The position numbers were made by a program, and so were the translations under genes. Shown here piece by piece: positions 52,566-61,803 of a stretch of DNA of 64,000 bases. Below the pieces are notes generated by a model. It had not been told where the DNA came from. It worked only from the letters and a program-made list of their open reading frames with translations, and searched no databases. The DNA is from Desulfomonile tiedjei DSM 6799 (GTDB lineage: Bacteria; Desulfobacterota; Desulfomonilia; Desulfomonilales; Desulfomonilaceae): assembly GCF_000266945.1 (NCBI RefSeq), contig NC_018025.1:3162001-3226000 (forward strand), in the 5' to 3' direction. Position 1 is the stretch's first letter. Each line of letters starts with the position of its first letter.

Positions 52566-54173
52566 TTAGTTTTTTCCCAGCCGCATCTCCGGGAAAGACA
52601 TGTGGAATGCAGCCCCTCTGCTGCCGTTCACGACCATGCTCCCATTCAACTGCTTCATAAGAGACTGCACTAAACGAAAACCAAACGAATGAGTCTCCTC
52701 GATATCGAATCCGGCAGGAAGTCCTATTCCATTATCGCAGACTGATAGATCAAAACTGAACGGACTGGTTTTTCTGAGCGCGATGTGTACAACTCCTCTT
52801 CTGTTTTCCGGAAAGGCATGCCGGAAACAATTCGATACCAGTTCGTTCGCAATCAAACCACATGGGATAGCAGTATCGATTTCCAATTCAACTCTGTCCA
52901 TCTCTTTTTCCACTCGCACCCGAGCCGTGACTCCGTGTCCGCCCATAAGTCTGTAAACCATATCGTTAATGTATTTTGCGAAATCGATACGGGTGAGATC
53001 GTGAGACCTGTACAATGTATCGTGGAGCCATGCCATAGACTCCAGCCTTTGTTCCATGTCCCGCAAAGCCGTCCTCAAGACTATATTGGATGCAAATCTC
53101 GATTGAAGCCTGAGGAGGCTCGACATTATTTGGAGGTTGTTCTTTACTCTGTGATGAATTTCGCGAAGCAAGACCTCTTTTTCATGCAGTCCTGCAATGA
53201 GCTTTTCCTCGGCCAACCTGACTTCAGTTCTGTCGCGCACCATAGAAAGCTCTATCGGTTGGCCCTGATACAGGATTTCTACTGCAGCCCACTCCACGTA
53301 CATAGTACGTCCGTCTCTGGCAATCAACTTTATCAATCTAAAATCATCAAGTTTTTCCCCACGTTCTGCACCTTCCATCAATTGTGTACACAAATCCTGC
53401 TGTCTGGGATCCAGAAAGGAATAGATGTTCTTGTTCTCCATCTCTTTGGAATCTTCTAGTTGAAGAAGCGAAGAGGCTGCCGAATTGGCAAACAGAACGT
53501 GCGGTCCTTTGTGTACGATCATTGCCACAGGAGAAATCTCGAAAAGCTGTCGATATCTCAACTCGCTCTCAGTCAATGCTTCCTGCGCTTTCTTCTTGTC
53601 GGTTATGTCGCGCATGAACGAGAGACTCGTCTTGCCCCAAACAGGATCATCCATCACGACGGCATCCAGCACGGCGTCCATGACCGTACCGTCTTTTTTC
53701 ACATACGAGTATTCAACGTCCGACACAGCGAGGAGATCCCAGAATTCCGGAAGTCTCCTGGAATGCATTACTCTTGATTCAGGGGTCATGAATTTCTGAA
53801 TCGGCTCTCCCAGGACCTCCTCACGTTCAAATCCCATTGTACTGATCCATTTGGTATTGACGCTTCTGAGAATACCGTCAGTATCGATGGAATGCATCAT
53901 GAATGGTGCGTTCTCAAATATTTTTGAGAACTTTTCTTCACTGGTACGGAGTGCTGCTTCAAGAGCTTCTCGTGCGAATTGTATGCCGCTTTTCGTTTCA
54001 TTTTTTGTCGGCGGGAATTGCTCTGATGAATGGCCGAATTCTCTGAAATTATCTCTTATGCTTCCGGATTTCTTCTTCAACTCATCTAATTGCAATTCCA
54101 AGTCATGAACCCGTTGGCGCAGGAAATGCATTTCGTCAAAGTATTGTCCTGCCGGGTTACTCCTGATCTCCAT
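52566..54173 (-). CDS. Multi-PAS histidine kinase (HisKA_2/HWE-like)
   Basis: A cytoplasmic sensor kinase of 535 residues. After a coiled-coil start it has two PAS domains (about 85-205 and 210-330; 'ENAPFMMHSIDTDGILRSVN' and 'EISPVAMIVHKGPHVLFANS'). The phospho-acceptor is the His of 'LREIHHRVKNNLQIMSSLL', typical of HisKA_2. The ATPase follows with 'IANELVSNCFRHAFPENRRG' and 'DNGIGLPAGFD'. The ATG at 54173 has GGGGGG upstream; the upstream extension to 54278 looks non-native. It converges on the receiver genes and may act on one of them. Confidence 0.9.
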   Translation of the reverse strand: MEIRSNPAGQYFDEMHFLRQRVHDLELQLDELKKKSGSIRDNFREFGHSSEQFPPTKNETKSGIQFAREALEAALRTSEEKFSKIFENAPFMMHSIDTDGILRSVNTKWISTMGFEREEVLGEPIQKFMTPESRVMHSRRLPEFWDLLAVSDVEYSYVKKDGTVMDAVLDAVVMDDPVWGKTSLSFMRDITDKKKAQEALTESELRYRQLFEISPVAMIVHKGPHVLFANSAASSLLQLEDSKEMENKNIYSFLDPRQQDLCTQLMEGAERGEKLDDFRLIKLIARDGRTMYVEWAAVEILYQGQPIELSMVRDRTEVRLAEEKLIAGLHEKEVLLREIHHRVKNNLQIMSSLLRLQSRFASNIVLRTALRDMEQRLESMAWLHDTLYRSHDLTRIDFAKYINDMVYRLMGGHGVTARVRVEKEMDRVELEIDTAIPCGLIANELVSNCFRHAFPENRRGVVHIALRKTSPFSFDLSVCDNGIGLPAGFDIEETHSFGFRLVQSLMKQLNGSMVVNGSRGAAFHMSFPEMRLGKN

Positions 54174-54440
54174 AGCAAAACCCCCCGTACAACAATTATG
54201 AAAAGCAAAGACATGAAAAGCGGACCGGTAGAGTTGCTCCTCGGATGATACCGAACGGAACAGCAACCCGTCAATCAAAAAACTCCGGATCGTGGGTAAG
54301 CGTTCAGTTGTTCGGGGAAATGGTCTATCTGGTGTGGCGTCCCTGAGTCAATGCCCCCGGCAAAGCCGGAGGCTCACCAGTTTTGCTGTTATATCAGTTG
54401 CCAAAATTAGTGACCGATTGAAGATTAGGAAGATTGGTGG

Positions 54441-54463
54441 GTGCCGTGCCTCCGTGCCGGCAC
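54441..54463. repeat. Dispersed GC-rich intergenic repeat, partial inverted copy 3
   Basis: 'GCCTCCGTGCCGGCAC' here is the inverse of the edge of the copies at 23351 and 30281 (GTGCCGGCATGGAGGC, GGCGGCACGGAGGC). It lies in the gap between the kinase gene and the IS110 transposase, about 60 bp from the transposase stop. Confidence 0.5.
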
Positions 54464-54520
54464 ATCTTAAATATGATCAATGATATCGATAGAATGGACC
54501 GGCAGCGACTGTGTTTCTTG

Positions 54521-55471
54521 TCAAGGAAAAACTACCTGGAAAGGCTGTTTTTTCTTGAGCATTGCGTTTAGGATGACGATCATCTTACGCATACAAGCCG
54601 TGATGGCAACCTTGAAAGGTTTTCCAGCCTCAATGAGGCGTTGATAGAAAGGCTTGATGACTACATTGGACGTTATGGCCGCGACTGCAGCCATATACAG
54701 GGTTGAGCGTACATCCGCCCGTCCACCCGAAATCTCGCGCTTGCCTTTCTTCTTTCCGCTGTCTTTGTTGAGAGGCGCCAGGCCGACGAGGCGACTGATT
54801 TCATGACGGCTGACATGTCCCAGTTCGGGCAGTTTTGCCATGAGCACTCTGGCAGTTATGGGGCCCACGCCTTTGAAGGTTCGGAGGAGTTCCTCTGTTT
54901 CACGCCACAGAGGCGATTTCCTGATAAGGTCATCGACATCTTTATCGATGTCTTCGATTTCCTTATCTAGGGCTGCTATGACCGTTTGAATGCTGCGCTG
55001 CACGCGATTGGAACGGGCTCGATGGAGGCGATTCTTTTCTGATGCACGCAAATCAACAAGCTGCTTTCGACGTGTTACGAGTTCCTTGATTTGCTTTTCG
55101 TCCTCCGTTGGCAGCGGCTTCGGTATGGGCCTAACCGTTTGGGCAAAGCGTGCCAGCACATAAGCATCGATGGCGTCTGTCTTGGCGAGTTTTCCGATGC
55201 CTTTAGCAAAGTCCCGCACCTGACCAGGGTTGACGACAGCGATCGGCAGGCCGGCGAGACCTAACTGGGCCGCAACGGTTATCTCGTAGCCTCCGGTGGC
55301 TTCCATCACGATTACCATGGGGGTCTCTGCGTGGAGGATCTCAATCAGCGAGTCGATGCCTTGAGTGTCATTCTTGACGGTGGTGTGCATGCCTTTTGGC
55401 AGCACATGCGCATCCAACTGATCTTTAGAGATATCTATGCCAACAAAAACTTCTTCATGCATGTGTAACAT
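54521..55471 (-). CDS. IS110-family transposase
   Basis: Transposase of 316 residues, typical of the IS110/IS1111 family, whose elements insert site-specifically with a bridge RNA. The N-terminal DEDD catalytic domain shows D in 'VGIDISKDQ', E in 'VMEATGGYE' and D-x-x-D in 'KTDAIDAY'. The C-terminal Transposase_20 domain carries 'FKGVGPITARVLMAKLPELG' and the conserved serine region 'KDSGKKKGKREISGG'. Frame and length are intact. Family ends lack classic terminal repeats, so I did not define element borders. The 200 bp upstream contain a hairpin and could hold the bridge-RNA region. Confidence 0.93.
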   Translation of the reverse strand: MLHMHEEVFVGIDISKDQLDAHVLPKGMHTTVKNDTQGIDSLIEILHAETPMVIVMEATGGYEITVAAQLGLAGLPIAVVNPGQVRDFAKGIGKLAKTDAIDAYVLARFAQTVRPIPKPLPTEDEKQIKELVTRRKQLVDLRASEKNRLHRARSNRVQRSIQTVIAALDKEIEDIDKDVDDLIRKSPLWRETEELLRTFKGVGPITARVLMAKLPELGHVSRHEISRLVGLAPLNKDSGKKKGKREISGGRADVRSTLYMAAVAAITSNVVIKPFYQRLIEAGKPFKVAITACMRKMIVILNAMLKKKQPFQVVFP

Positions 55472-55924
55472 CCCACCCTTGTGGATACGGACTTCTCAAC
55501 GAGTCCAGGCGACTGTTCGGGCTTTTTACACGAAGGCCTCCGGTGATCCAGCTGCCGGGCAGTCTCAGAGGACCAAGGGACGAACGATCTACCGGTGCCT
55601 CTGCCCGACTCCTGCAGAGAGTCTGACAGACGTGCATCCCCCCTCTATCAGGACTCTTATATCTTGGCAACCAAGAGTCCTATTTTTTGAAGTACCTCGT
55701 ATCATTGATCCAGTATCAGCCCCTCCCCTCAGCTCGGTACCGGTTCCAGAGATTCAGTACTTCATGGACAGAAACATACAAGGGACGCCGGTCCCTACCA
55801 ATATCCAGTAATTCACACGAGGGATAAACGACAGAATTTTTGGCACTGACTATAGCTCGCAATTCGCAGCTTTGGTGTTGCCAAGAAACCTGCAGAATCC
55901 TTTCTCAAAGAAAGCCTTTTGGCT
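55472..55924. other. Non-coding region upstream of the IS110 transposase
   Basis: A 453-bp gap that probably contains the right flank of the IS element, including the RNA-coding non-coding end typical of this family if present. It has a strong stem followed by a T-run (55650-55688). The part beyond about 55690 appears to be host DNA. No gene is supported. Confidence 0.45.
55650..55688 (+). terminator. Hairpin with T-run in IS110 flank
   Basis: AGGACTCTT (55650-55658) pairs with AAGAGTCCT (55673-55681) around a 14-nt loop, and ATTTTTT follows. On the plus strand this is a Rho-independent terminator. Inside the loop, CTTGG...CCAAG forms an alternative stem. It could be an IS element end structure or protect the transposase from outside transcription. 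Confidence 0.6.
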
Positions 55925-56830
55925 TCATACCGACTTCCTGCAAAGCACCAAATACCCTCTTCGCATGGCGAGATCCTGCAAAGAGTAATCCTGGAACTTG
56001 GTGTCTAATCGAAGAGTAGCGACAGCATTTAACTCATCTTCAGTCACGTCGCGCGCATTGTCTTGCAGTATTTCGAATCCGGTGCTCTTGAGAAGAGACA
56101 GATGGTCCGCATATCTGAGCCGATTCTGACCGAATGATGGTGGATTGTAGAATCGCCAGGCAAAATCGGAATATTGAAGAAAATTGTAGACCGATATCGA
56201 GGAATCTACATACGCATAGATATCATCACAGTTAATGGTCAGCCCTACAATACCTTTCGGCTGCAGAATCCTGTGACACTCGCTGAAAATTTCCAAGAGG
56301 TCTGCTTGAGGAACAAACTGCACCGTTTCGCTGGAAACAATGAAATCCACCGAACTGTGAACCAATCCCGTTCTCCGAGCATCAAAAGGAGCACGATAGT
56401 CTATTCCGTAGAATTCTTTGAGTTCCTCTACCAACCTATCCTCATGCATGAGCTTTTCCGGAATTCGTCTTACCGAATCGAGTTCCATCTGCCCGATTTT
56501 TTTGATAGAATCGTTGACGAGTTCAGCTTTCAACCATCTGTACAAGTCCACTGTTATCTGGTGATTTACTCCAAAGGAGTACAGCAACAACTGTACAAAC
56601 ATGTCCCATCCCGCCCCAAACTCGAAAAGAGATGCTTCGCCAATATCTCTATCACCATATTGTCTAAATGCTTTCACGTGGTTCGTGGCGTGCATCAACG
56701 CATTCTGAATTCTGTATTCGGGCCGGGGCAGACTTCTTGAAACGTTCTTCTGCATCCAATAGTGAATTCTGTCTCCAGATGGAGTGTACGCCAATATCCA
56801 ACCCAGCAATGCTTTTGCTTTCCAATGCAT
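55925..56830 (-). CDS. Class I SAM-dependent methyltransferase
   Basis: A 301-residue methyltransferase with the Rossmann motif I 'SLFEFGAGWDMFVQLLL' at about 85-101. The post-I acidic strand is 'ITVDLYRW' and motif IV is 'VDFIVSSETVQFVPQADLL'. 'ILQPKGIVGLTIN' is the characteristic C-terminal strand of Methyltransf_11-type enzymes. A hydrophobic N-terminal part ('KAKALLGWILAYTP') may be membrane-associated. The ATG at 56830 has GAGGCG upstream. The substrate is unknown; the weak coupling to neighbours and closeness to the IS element suggest accessory DNA, possibly for cell-surface sugars. Confidence 0.82.
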   Translation of the reverse strand: MHWKAKALLGWILAYTPSGDRIHYWMQKNVSRSLPRPEYRIQNALMHATNHVKAFRQYGDRDIGEASLFEFGAGWDMFVQLLLYSFGVNHQITVDLYRWLKAELVNDSIKKIGQMELDSVRRIPEKLMHEDRLVEELKEFYGIDYRAPFDARRTGLVHSSVDFIVSSETVQFVPQADLLEIFSECHRILQPKGIVGLTINCDDIYAYVDSSISVYNFLQYSDFAWRFYNPPSFGQNRLRYADHLSLLKSTGFEILQDNARDVTEDELNAVATLRLDTKFQDYSLQDLAMRRGYLVLCRKSV

Positions 56831-57855
56831 GGTATTCGCCTCGAGCCAAATAAATGGTTGGGTATGGGTCGACGTCAAACCCATTCAGAAAGGGAAAATT
56901 GAAGCAGCTTCAATGACAAAGAGATGCCTGCAGAATTCTAACGTCCGGCACAAATTTCACCTTCATTCGACGTCGGATCGAATCCGGATTCGTCGACGAT
57001 CAGCGACATGTGGCCGTCTATCAAGACATGCGGGAGGACAATTGCGTCTGCTGAATTCCGCGGTTTTTGGCTCTCACCGCGCCTAGTGCTTGTTTGATTA
57101 TGGTACCCCAGGGTTTCTACGACAGAGGTTAACCCAGAAACGGGAACTGGGTCGCTTCGAGACTAATTCTTTCTTCCAATGGCTCTAGCACAAATTATTA
57201 ATGTTTCCATAAAGTTGGATGGCATTAACTCGCCCCCCCCCGGCATGGTCATTGATCGGATATTAATAAGCAATAAACGTGCCGCTTACCTCATGTAAGG
57301 TATAATTCAGTTCTTCGGCTCCTAGAGCCAGGCATTTAGCCAGTTTGGGCATAAAACCCACATTTTTGATCCAAATGCAGAGTCTTTTTTGCTCAACGAG
57401 CGATCTTTCTCGAAGGAAAGGCGCATTTTTACTATCTATTACTCATGTCGTCAATTCCACATTGTTCCTTTAGGCGCAGTACTGTGCCTATACTGACACG
57501 TTCTGCCAGCAGATTAAAGTGAGTAGTTGCTCGTTCAAACAAGATATTTTCTTAATATCGCGTCTGCAAAATCAAGTTTTACAACTTTCATCATGGGATT
57601 AGCTGTGGCTTTATTTAGTAAGTTAACCGAATTCATCTTTCTCTTTGTATATAGAACATACTTTTCCTTCTCTAATTGCTCATATATGCTCAATCGGATG
57701 GGTTCTATAACGGTAAGTTGTTACATCAGCTATCCGGTATCACCTGCTCGATAGCTCTTCTTTTAGTAATGACTAGACTTTAGCAAACAAAACGAGTGGT
57801 TGCGGCTACCTGAACCTGAAGACTGAGGATTCCAGAGTTCATCTGTCAACGCGAC
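56831..57855. other. Gene-poor region of about 1 kb
   Basis: No gene can be supported here. A plus-strand frame at 57527-57754 codes for 75 residues but has no ribosome site and looks like random hydrophobic translation. The stretch has a run of nine C's at 57233-57241, a TATAAT at 57301-57306 and a small GGCTC/GAGCC stem at 57317-57329. It might hold decayed genes or an unrecognised RNA. Confidence 0.45.
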
Positions 57856-58617
57856 CTATGACTTGCCTGGAATTCCGTTTCGGGCAAAGGGGTCGTAATC
57901 CGGATCGAAATGCTCCATTATCGCATTACTGGTCTTTTCCATTAAATCCGGAACATCCGCCTCAGTCAGACCTGCTGTGGGAATGGGAGCACCGATTGTA
58001 AAACTGATGTGGCCCGGCCGGAGCCAAATCGTCTTCTTCGGAAGGATTTTGAAAGCACCATTGCAGGTAACGGGAAGAATCGGAATGCCTGTATGCACAG
58101 CCATCATGAATCCCCCCTTCTTGAAGGACTGGATATTACCATCAGACGTTCTGGTTCCTTCCGGATAAATGAGTATCGACCAGCCATCCTTCAGCTTCGA
58201 CTCTCCCTGCTGAAGTTTCGAAACTGCCTGAGTGCGATCGGATCTGTCCAAAGCAATGGCTCCGGTCCGGCTCAAAGCGTGGCCGAACAGGGGCACTCTA
58301 AGAAGTTCTTTCTTTATGACCCACCGAAATTTGACCGGCAATTTACTGAGTAAACCGAGAATGTCCGCGTTACTCTGGTGGTTAGGAGTGACGATGTACG
58401 AAGTGCCCGGTGTGATGTTCTCGGTTCCATGAAAGGAGAAGGTGATTCCCATTCCTTTGGCAACGATTGTAGCCCACAACCGGGCAAGCCGGAAAGCAGG
58501 CTCCTCCGAAAAAAGCAAACTGGCAATAATTACAAGGGGAGATAAAATCAAAGTGGCGAGAAAGAGGGTTGCAGCGGCAAAAGCTAACCTTGGTAGAGAA
58601 ATGATAGAAAACGCCAA
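57856..58617 (-). CDS. 1-acyl-sn-glycerol-3-phosphate acyltransferase (PlsC family)
   Basis: Membrane-anchored acyltransferase of 253 residues that most likely adds the second acyl chain in phosphatidic acid synthesis. One hydrophobic segment spans about 12-36. The catalytic H-x4-D motif is H80-QSNA-D85 in 'VTPNHQSNADILG'. The phosphate-binding 'YPEGTRTSDG' lies near 150, and 'GGFMMAVHTGIPILPVTCNG' is the third family block. Start at the ATG at 58617. It is divergent from the adaptor-ABC pair. A role in other acyl lipids cannot be excluded. Confidence 0.9.
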   Translation of the reverse strand: MAFSIISLPRLAFAAATLFLATLILSPLVIIASLLFSEEPAFRLARLWATIVAKGMGITFSFHGTENITPGTSYIVTPNHQSNADILGLLSKLPVKFRWVIKKELLRVPLFGHALSRTGAIALDRSDRTQAVSKLQQGESKLKDGWSILIYPEGTRTSDGNIQSFKKGGFMMAVHTGIPILPVTCNGAFKILPKKTIWLRPGHISFTIGAPIPTAGLTEADVPDLMEKTSNAIMEHFDPDYDPFARNGIPGKS

Positions 58618-58820
58618 TTCCTTGCTCCTCTATGATATCGTATCCGAGCGGTCACAGGTTGAGCTTCATTGACTTTTATATCACGAGGTGACATTTTTTT
58701 CGAGGTTATGTATTCCATAAGAAGCTCGATGGAATAAAAGAGGAACAGCAAGGCAAAGTTGCGGTTGATCTTCTTCATAGTCTATCAGTGAGAGGCACCA
58801 ACATTTGGTCTGTTCATTCA

Positions 58821-60044
58821 ATGGAAAACAGTGATTTATCAAAACTTAGAATAGAGGCGGATAAGCGAGGTTCAGCGAGCGGGAGTAGACCGAAAAAACG
58901 GCGACTTTGGCTGCTCGTTGCGGTCGTGCTCGGTGTTGTTGCATTCGTGTATCTGGCGCGAATGGGATTCTTAATTCCTGCTGCTGAAGTTCAGACCGTC
59001 AAAGTGGCTTTAATCTACCCTTCCCGGGCTCTCACTATTCTGAATGCAAGCGGTTACGTAGTGGCGCAAAGAAAGGCGGCGGTTTCTTCAAAAGCAACCG
59101 GAAGGCTTGAAAAACTTAACGTGGAGGAAGGGAAACAAGTTCGGGAAGGCGACATTCTGGCGGTTCTGGAAAATCAGGATCTGAAAGCCACTCTCGAGGA
59201 AGCTCAGGCCGCACAAAAAGTTGCCCAGGCCGCCTTGAGAAATGCCGAAGCTGAATTAACCGACGCAACCCTGAATTATCAGAGAAATACCGCTTTGCGG
59301 CAATCGGGAGCCGTATCGGTACAAGCCTTCGACGCAGCCGAAGCCAGATACAAAAAAGCTGTGGCATCGGAAAGATCCGCCAGATTCGGTGTCGATCGAG
59401 CTGAAGCATCGCTGAAAGTCGCTGAAGTCAATCTGGAATACTCGTACATTCGTGCCCCGTTTCCGGGTGTGATACTCACTAAGAATGCTGATGTCGGAGA
59501 AGTGGTTGCTCCATTCGGCGCTTCGTCACTGGCCAAAGCAGCGGTCGTTACCATGGCTGACATGGATTCCCTCATGGTGGAAGTGGACGTCGCTGAATCG
59601 AGCCTGGAGAAAGTCAAAGTCGGCGGCGCGGCAGAAATTCGTCTGGATGCTTATCCTCATGACCGTTTTCCCGGGACCGTCCACATGATTGTGCCGACAG
59701 CAGATCGATCCAAAGCCACTGTTATGACGAAAGTGAAATTTGACAAGCTAGACCCCAAAGTGCTTCCTGAAATGAGTGCAAAAGTGGCTTTTCTGTCTCG
59801 CCCGTTGAAAGAAGATGAGCATACACCTTTTCTCGGTGTCCCTGCTGCCGCAATAAAAGCGAGAGAAAAAACAAAAGTTGTGTTTCGGGTCGCGAGCGAC
59901 CGCATGCAATCGATCCCGGTCAAGACCGGCAGGACCTGGAACGATGTTGTGGAAATTCTTGACGGCTTGTCGGAAGGAGATCTTGTAATTCTCAGCTCGG
60001 ATAAGCCCCTTCAAGACGGTCGCAGGATACGAGTAAAGGAATGA
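58821..60044 (+). CDS. Periplasmic adaptor (membrane fusion) protein
   Basis: HlyD/MacA-type adaptor of 407 residues for an efflux or export system. One N-terminal transmembrane helix (about 30-50, 'LLVAVVLGVVAFVYLA') is followed by the biotinyl-lipoyl-like half 'VSSKATGRLEKLNVEEGKQVREGDILAVLE'. A coiled-coil hairpin (about 120-185) and the second lipoyl half 'SYIRAPFPGVILTKNADVGEVV' come next, then beta-barrel domains. The ATG at 58821 is used although no strong ribosome site is seen; a GTG at 58788 is an alternative. It overlaps the ABC ATPase gene by 4 bp. The membrane subunit that should work with both is missing here. Confidence 0.9.
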   Translation: MENSDLSKLRIEADKRGSASGSRPKKRRLWLLVAVVLGVVAFVYLARMGFLIPAAEVQTVKVALIYPSRALTILNASGYVVAQRKAAVSSKATGRLEKLNVEEGKQVREGDILAVLENQDLKATLEEAQAAQKVAQAALRNAEAELTDATLNYQRNTALRQSGAVSVQAFDAAEARYKKAVASERSARFGVDRAEASLKVAEVNLEYSYIRAPFPGVILTKNADVGEVVAPFGASSLAKAAVVTMADMDSLMVEVDVAESSLEKVKVGGAAEIRLDAYPHDRFPGTVHMIVPTADRSKATVMTKVKFDKLDPKVLPEMSAKVAFLSRPLKEDEHTPFLGVPAAAIKAREKTKVVFRVASDRMQSIPVKTGRTWNDVVEILDGLSEGDLVILSSDKPLQDGRRIRVKE

Positions 60045-60757
60045 CGCCGGAAACAGCGGAACCCAACAAGATAGTCGTTATAGAGCATCTCAGCAAATCC
60101 TATATGCGCGGCGATCAAGAAATCCCTGTTCTTAGAGATATTTCCCTGACTGTCGATGAAGGCGAGTTTCTAGCTCTTATGGGACCTTCCGGTTCCGGAA
60201 AAACAACCCTGCTCAACTTGATTGCCGGGATCGATACCCCGGATGAAGGCATGCTGCGGATTGGAGGAGAGAATATTGCCGAGTTGGACGAGTCGAAATT
60301 GAGTCAATGGAGAGCACGACACGTCGGATTCATCTTTCAGTTCTACAATTTGATTCCCGTGCTCAACGCCTTTGAAAATGTACAATTGCCCCTTCTTCTG
60401 ACCTCTCTTTCTCGCGAGATCAGGAGAGAGCACGCCGAGGTAGCACTAAAAGCAGTCGGGCTTGCAGACCGGATGGATCATTATCCCTCGCAACTTTCGG
60501 GAGGGCAGCAACAAAGGGTAGCCATTGCCCGTGCTCTCGTCACAGACCCTTTGCTGATAGTCGCAGACGAGCCGACGGGCGACCTGGACAAAAGATCCGC
60601 CGGCGAAGTCTTGAATCTTCTTACCCAATTGAATGATGACTTTGAAAAGACCATCATCATGGTGACTCACGATGCCCGTGCAGCCAAAAGATCTAAGAAA
60701 ATACTGTACCTGGATAAAGGGGTGCTTGCAGAATCGCTGGTGGACGACACACTGTAA
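60041..60757 (+). CDS. ABC transporter ATP-binding protein (MacB/LolD-like)
   Basis: ATPase subunit of 238 residues. Walker A is GPSGSGKT at 48-55, the signature LSGGQ at 152-156 and Walker B 'LLIVADEP' at 171-178. The Q-loop is '[18 protein letters not shown]', typical of the MacB/LolD/FtsE lineage of ATPases that drive a FtsX-type permease. It overlaps the adaptor gene (ATGA). Its stop abuts the stop of a convergent gene, so no permease follows in this unit. The permease must lie elsewhere or has been lost. Confidence 0.93.
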   Translation: MTPETAEPNKIVVIEHLSKSYMRGDQEIPVLRDISLTVDEGEFLALMGPSGSGKTTLLNLIAGIDTPDEGMLRIGGENIAELDESKLSQWRARHVGFIFQFYNLIPVLNAFENVQLPLLLTSLSREIRREHAEVALKAVGLADRMDHYPSQLSGGQQQRVAIARALVTDPLLIVADEPTGDLDKRSAGEVLNLLTQLNDDFEKTIIMVTHDARAAKRSKKILYLDKGVLAESLVDDTL

Positions 60758-61765
60758 TCACGATATTTCTTTGTGACGGGCAAGGTTCTTGAAATATTCA
60801 TCCTGATTGAGGGCGAGCAGATCCTCCAGCAGACTGGTCTCACCGGTAATACTCTCGATTTCGCCGGCAAAAAATTGTCTTAAGACTCTGTTCTGCCCTA
60901 ACGGCCTGCGGTCTCTGTTCTTGTAGAAGGCCTTCAGATAGATGTGCATTCGCGCGTAGCAGTTTTCCAGCTGATCCAAATCTTCCCGGACCATTTGCTC
61001 GTACATTTCGTCTTTGGGCATGTCAGGGTTTTGTTCAATTATTTCGCGCTTTTCTCGAATTCTGTCGCTTTTTGCAATGATATGGCCAACATATTGGTTT
61101 ATTTCATCAAAAGTCCCGTCATCCGCCATCACAACGAGAAGGTTGTCTTGAGAGCCCGGTCGATTTCCCTGTGGCGCGCCTGAAACCTGAGGCGCTCCGG
61201 AGGAACCATCCTGCCAGAGTTCTGCGTCTTCGCTGCTCTTGGCCACAGCCAGCTTCTCGATCTTCTGGCGGATTCCGTCCCTGAGGAAATCGGGCACCTT
61301 ATTCTTCAATCGTTTCAGTTGGTTGCCGTACAATGTGGTGAGGATACGATATCCCACTTCCATTGAGCTGTTCAGCATTGAAAAGATGGCGATTGTTCGC
61401 CGATCTTCCAGACTTATAAGCTGAAGCATGATTTCCTGAACAGCAGGGGTGAGATAAAACTTGAATTGCCGGTTATCGTCGGACAGCTTCTTGGTGTACA
61501 TACGGAAATTGTCTTCGACTGTGTCAGGGCGCACCTCGAACTGAAATCCGACCACAAGGCGACCCTTTAACTCGAGAATCTTTCTCGCTTTGCTTCGGTC
61601 GAAATTGCTCTTTTCAAGGAGAAACAACTCTCCAATACGATCGTTTTGAAGAGCTTTCTCAGTAAAAGAGTTAATTCGACTCAGCGACTGTTCGAGAATC
61701 GTCGCGTATTTAGAGTCTATGGTCAGATCCGGTATGATTTGAATAGCATAGTTGCTGGAATTCAA
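60758..61765 (-). CDS. Unknown soluble protein with charged linker
   Basis: A 335-residue protein without signal peptide, transmembrane helix or known catalytic motif. It has a mixed alpha/beta N-terminal region, a low-complexity segment around 190-205 rich in Gly, Pro, Ser and Gln, and a helical C-terminal half ('EKREIIEQNPDMPKDEMYEQMV', 'LLEDLLALNQDEYFKNLARH'). It ends exactly where the convergent ABC gene ends. The neighbouring PAC2-family gene is on the same strand, 38 bp upstream, so both may be in one operon. Function unknown. Confidence 0.65.
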   Translation of the reverse strand: MNSSNYAIQIIPDLTIDSKYATILEQSLSRINSFTEKALQNDRIGELFLLEKSNFDRSKARKILELKGRLVVGFQFEVRPDTVEDNFRMYTKKLSDDNRQFKFYLTPAVQEIMLQLISLEDRRTIAIFSMLNSSMEVGYRILTTLYGNQLKRLKNKVPDFLRDGIRQKIEKLAVAKSSEDAELWQDGSSGAPQVSGAPQGNRPGSQDNLLVVMADDGTFDEINQYVGHIIAKSDRIREKREIIEQNPDMPKDEMYEQMVREDLDQLENCYARMHIYLKAFYKNRDRRPLGQNRVLRQFFAGEIESITGETSLLEDLLALNQDEYFKNLARHKEIS

Positions 61766-61803
61766 TGCCTGACCGCCGGTTTTGAATCAGTGGAGCCTCT
61801 ACA

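Noticed and set aside
57527-57754. Plus-strand frame of 75 hydrophobic residues
   Set aside because: No ribosome site, and the sequence looks like translated A/T-rich spacer.
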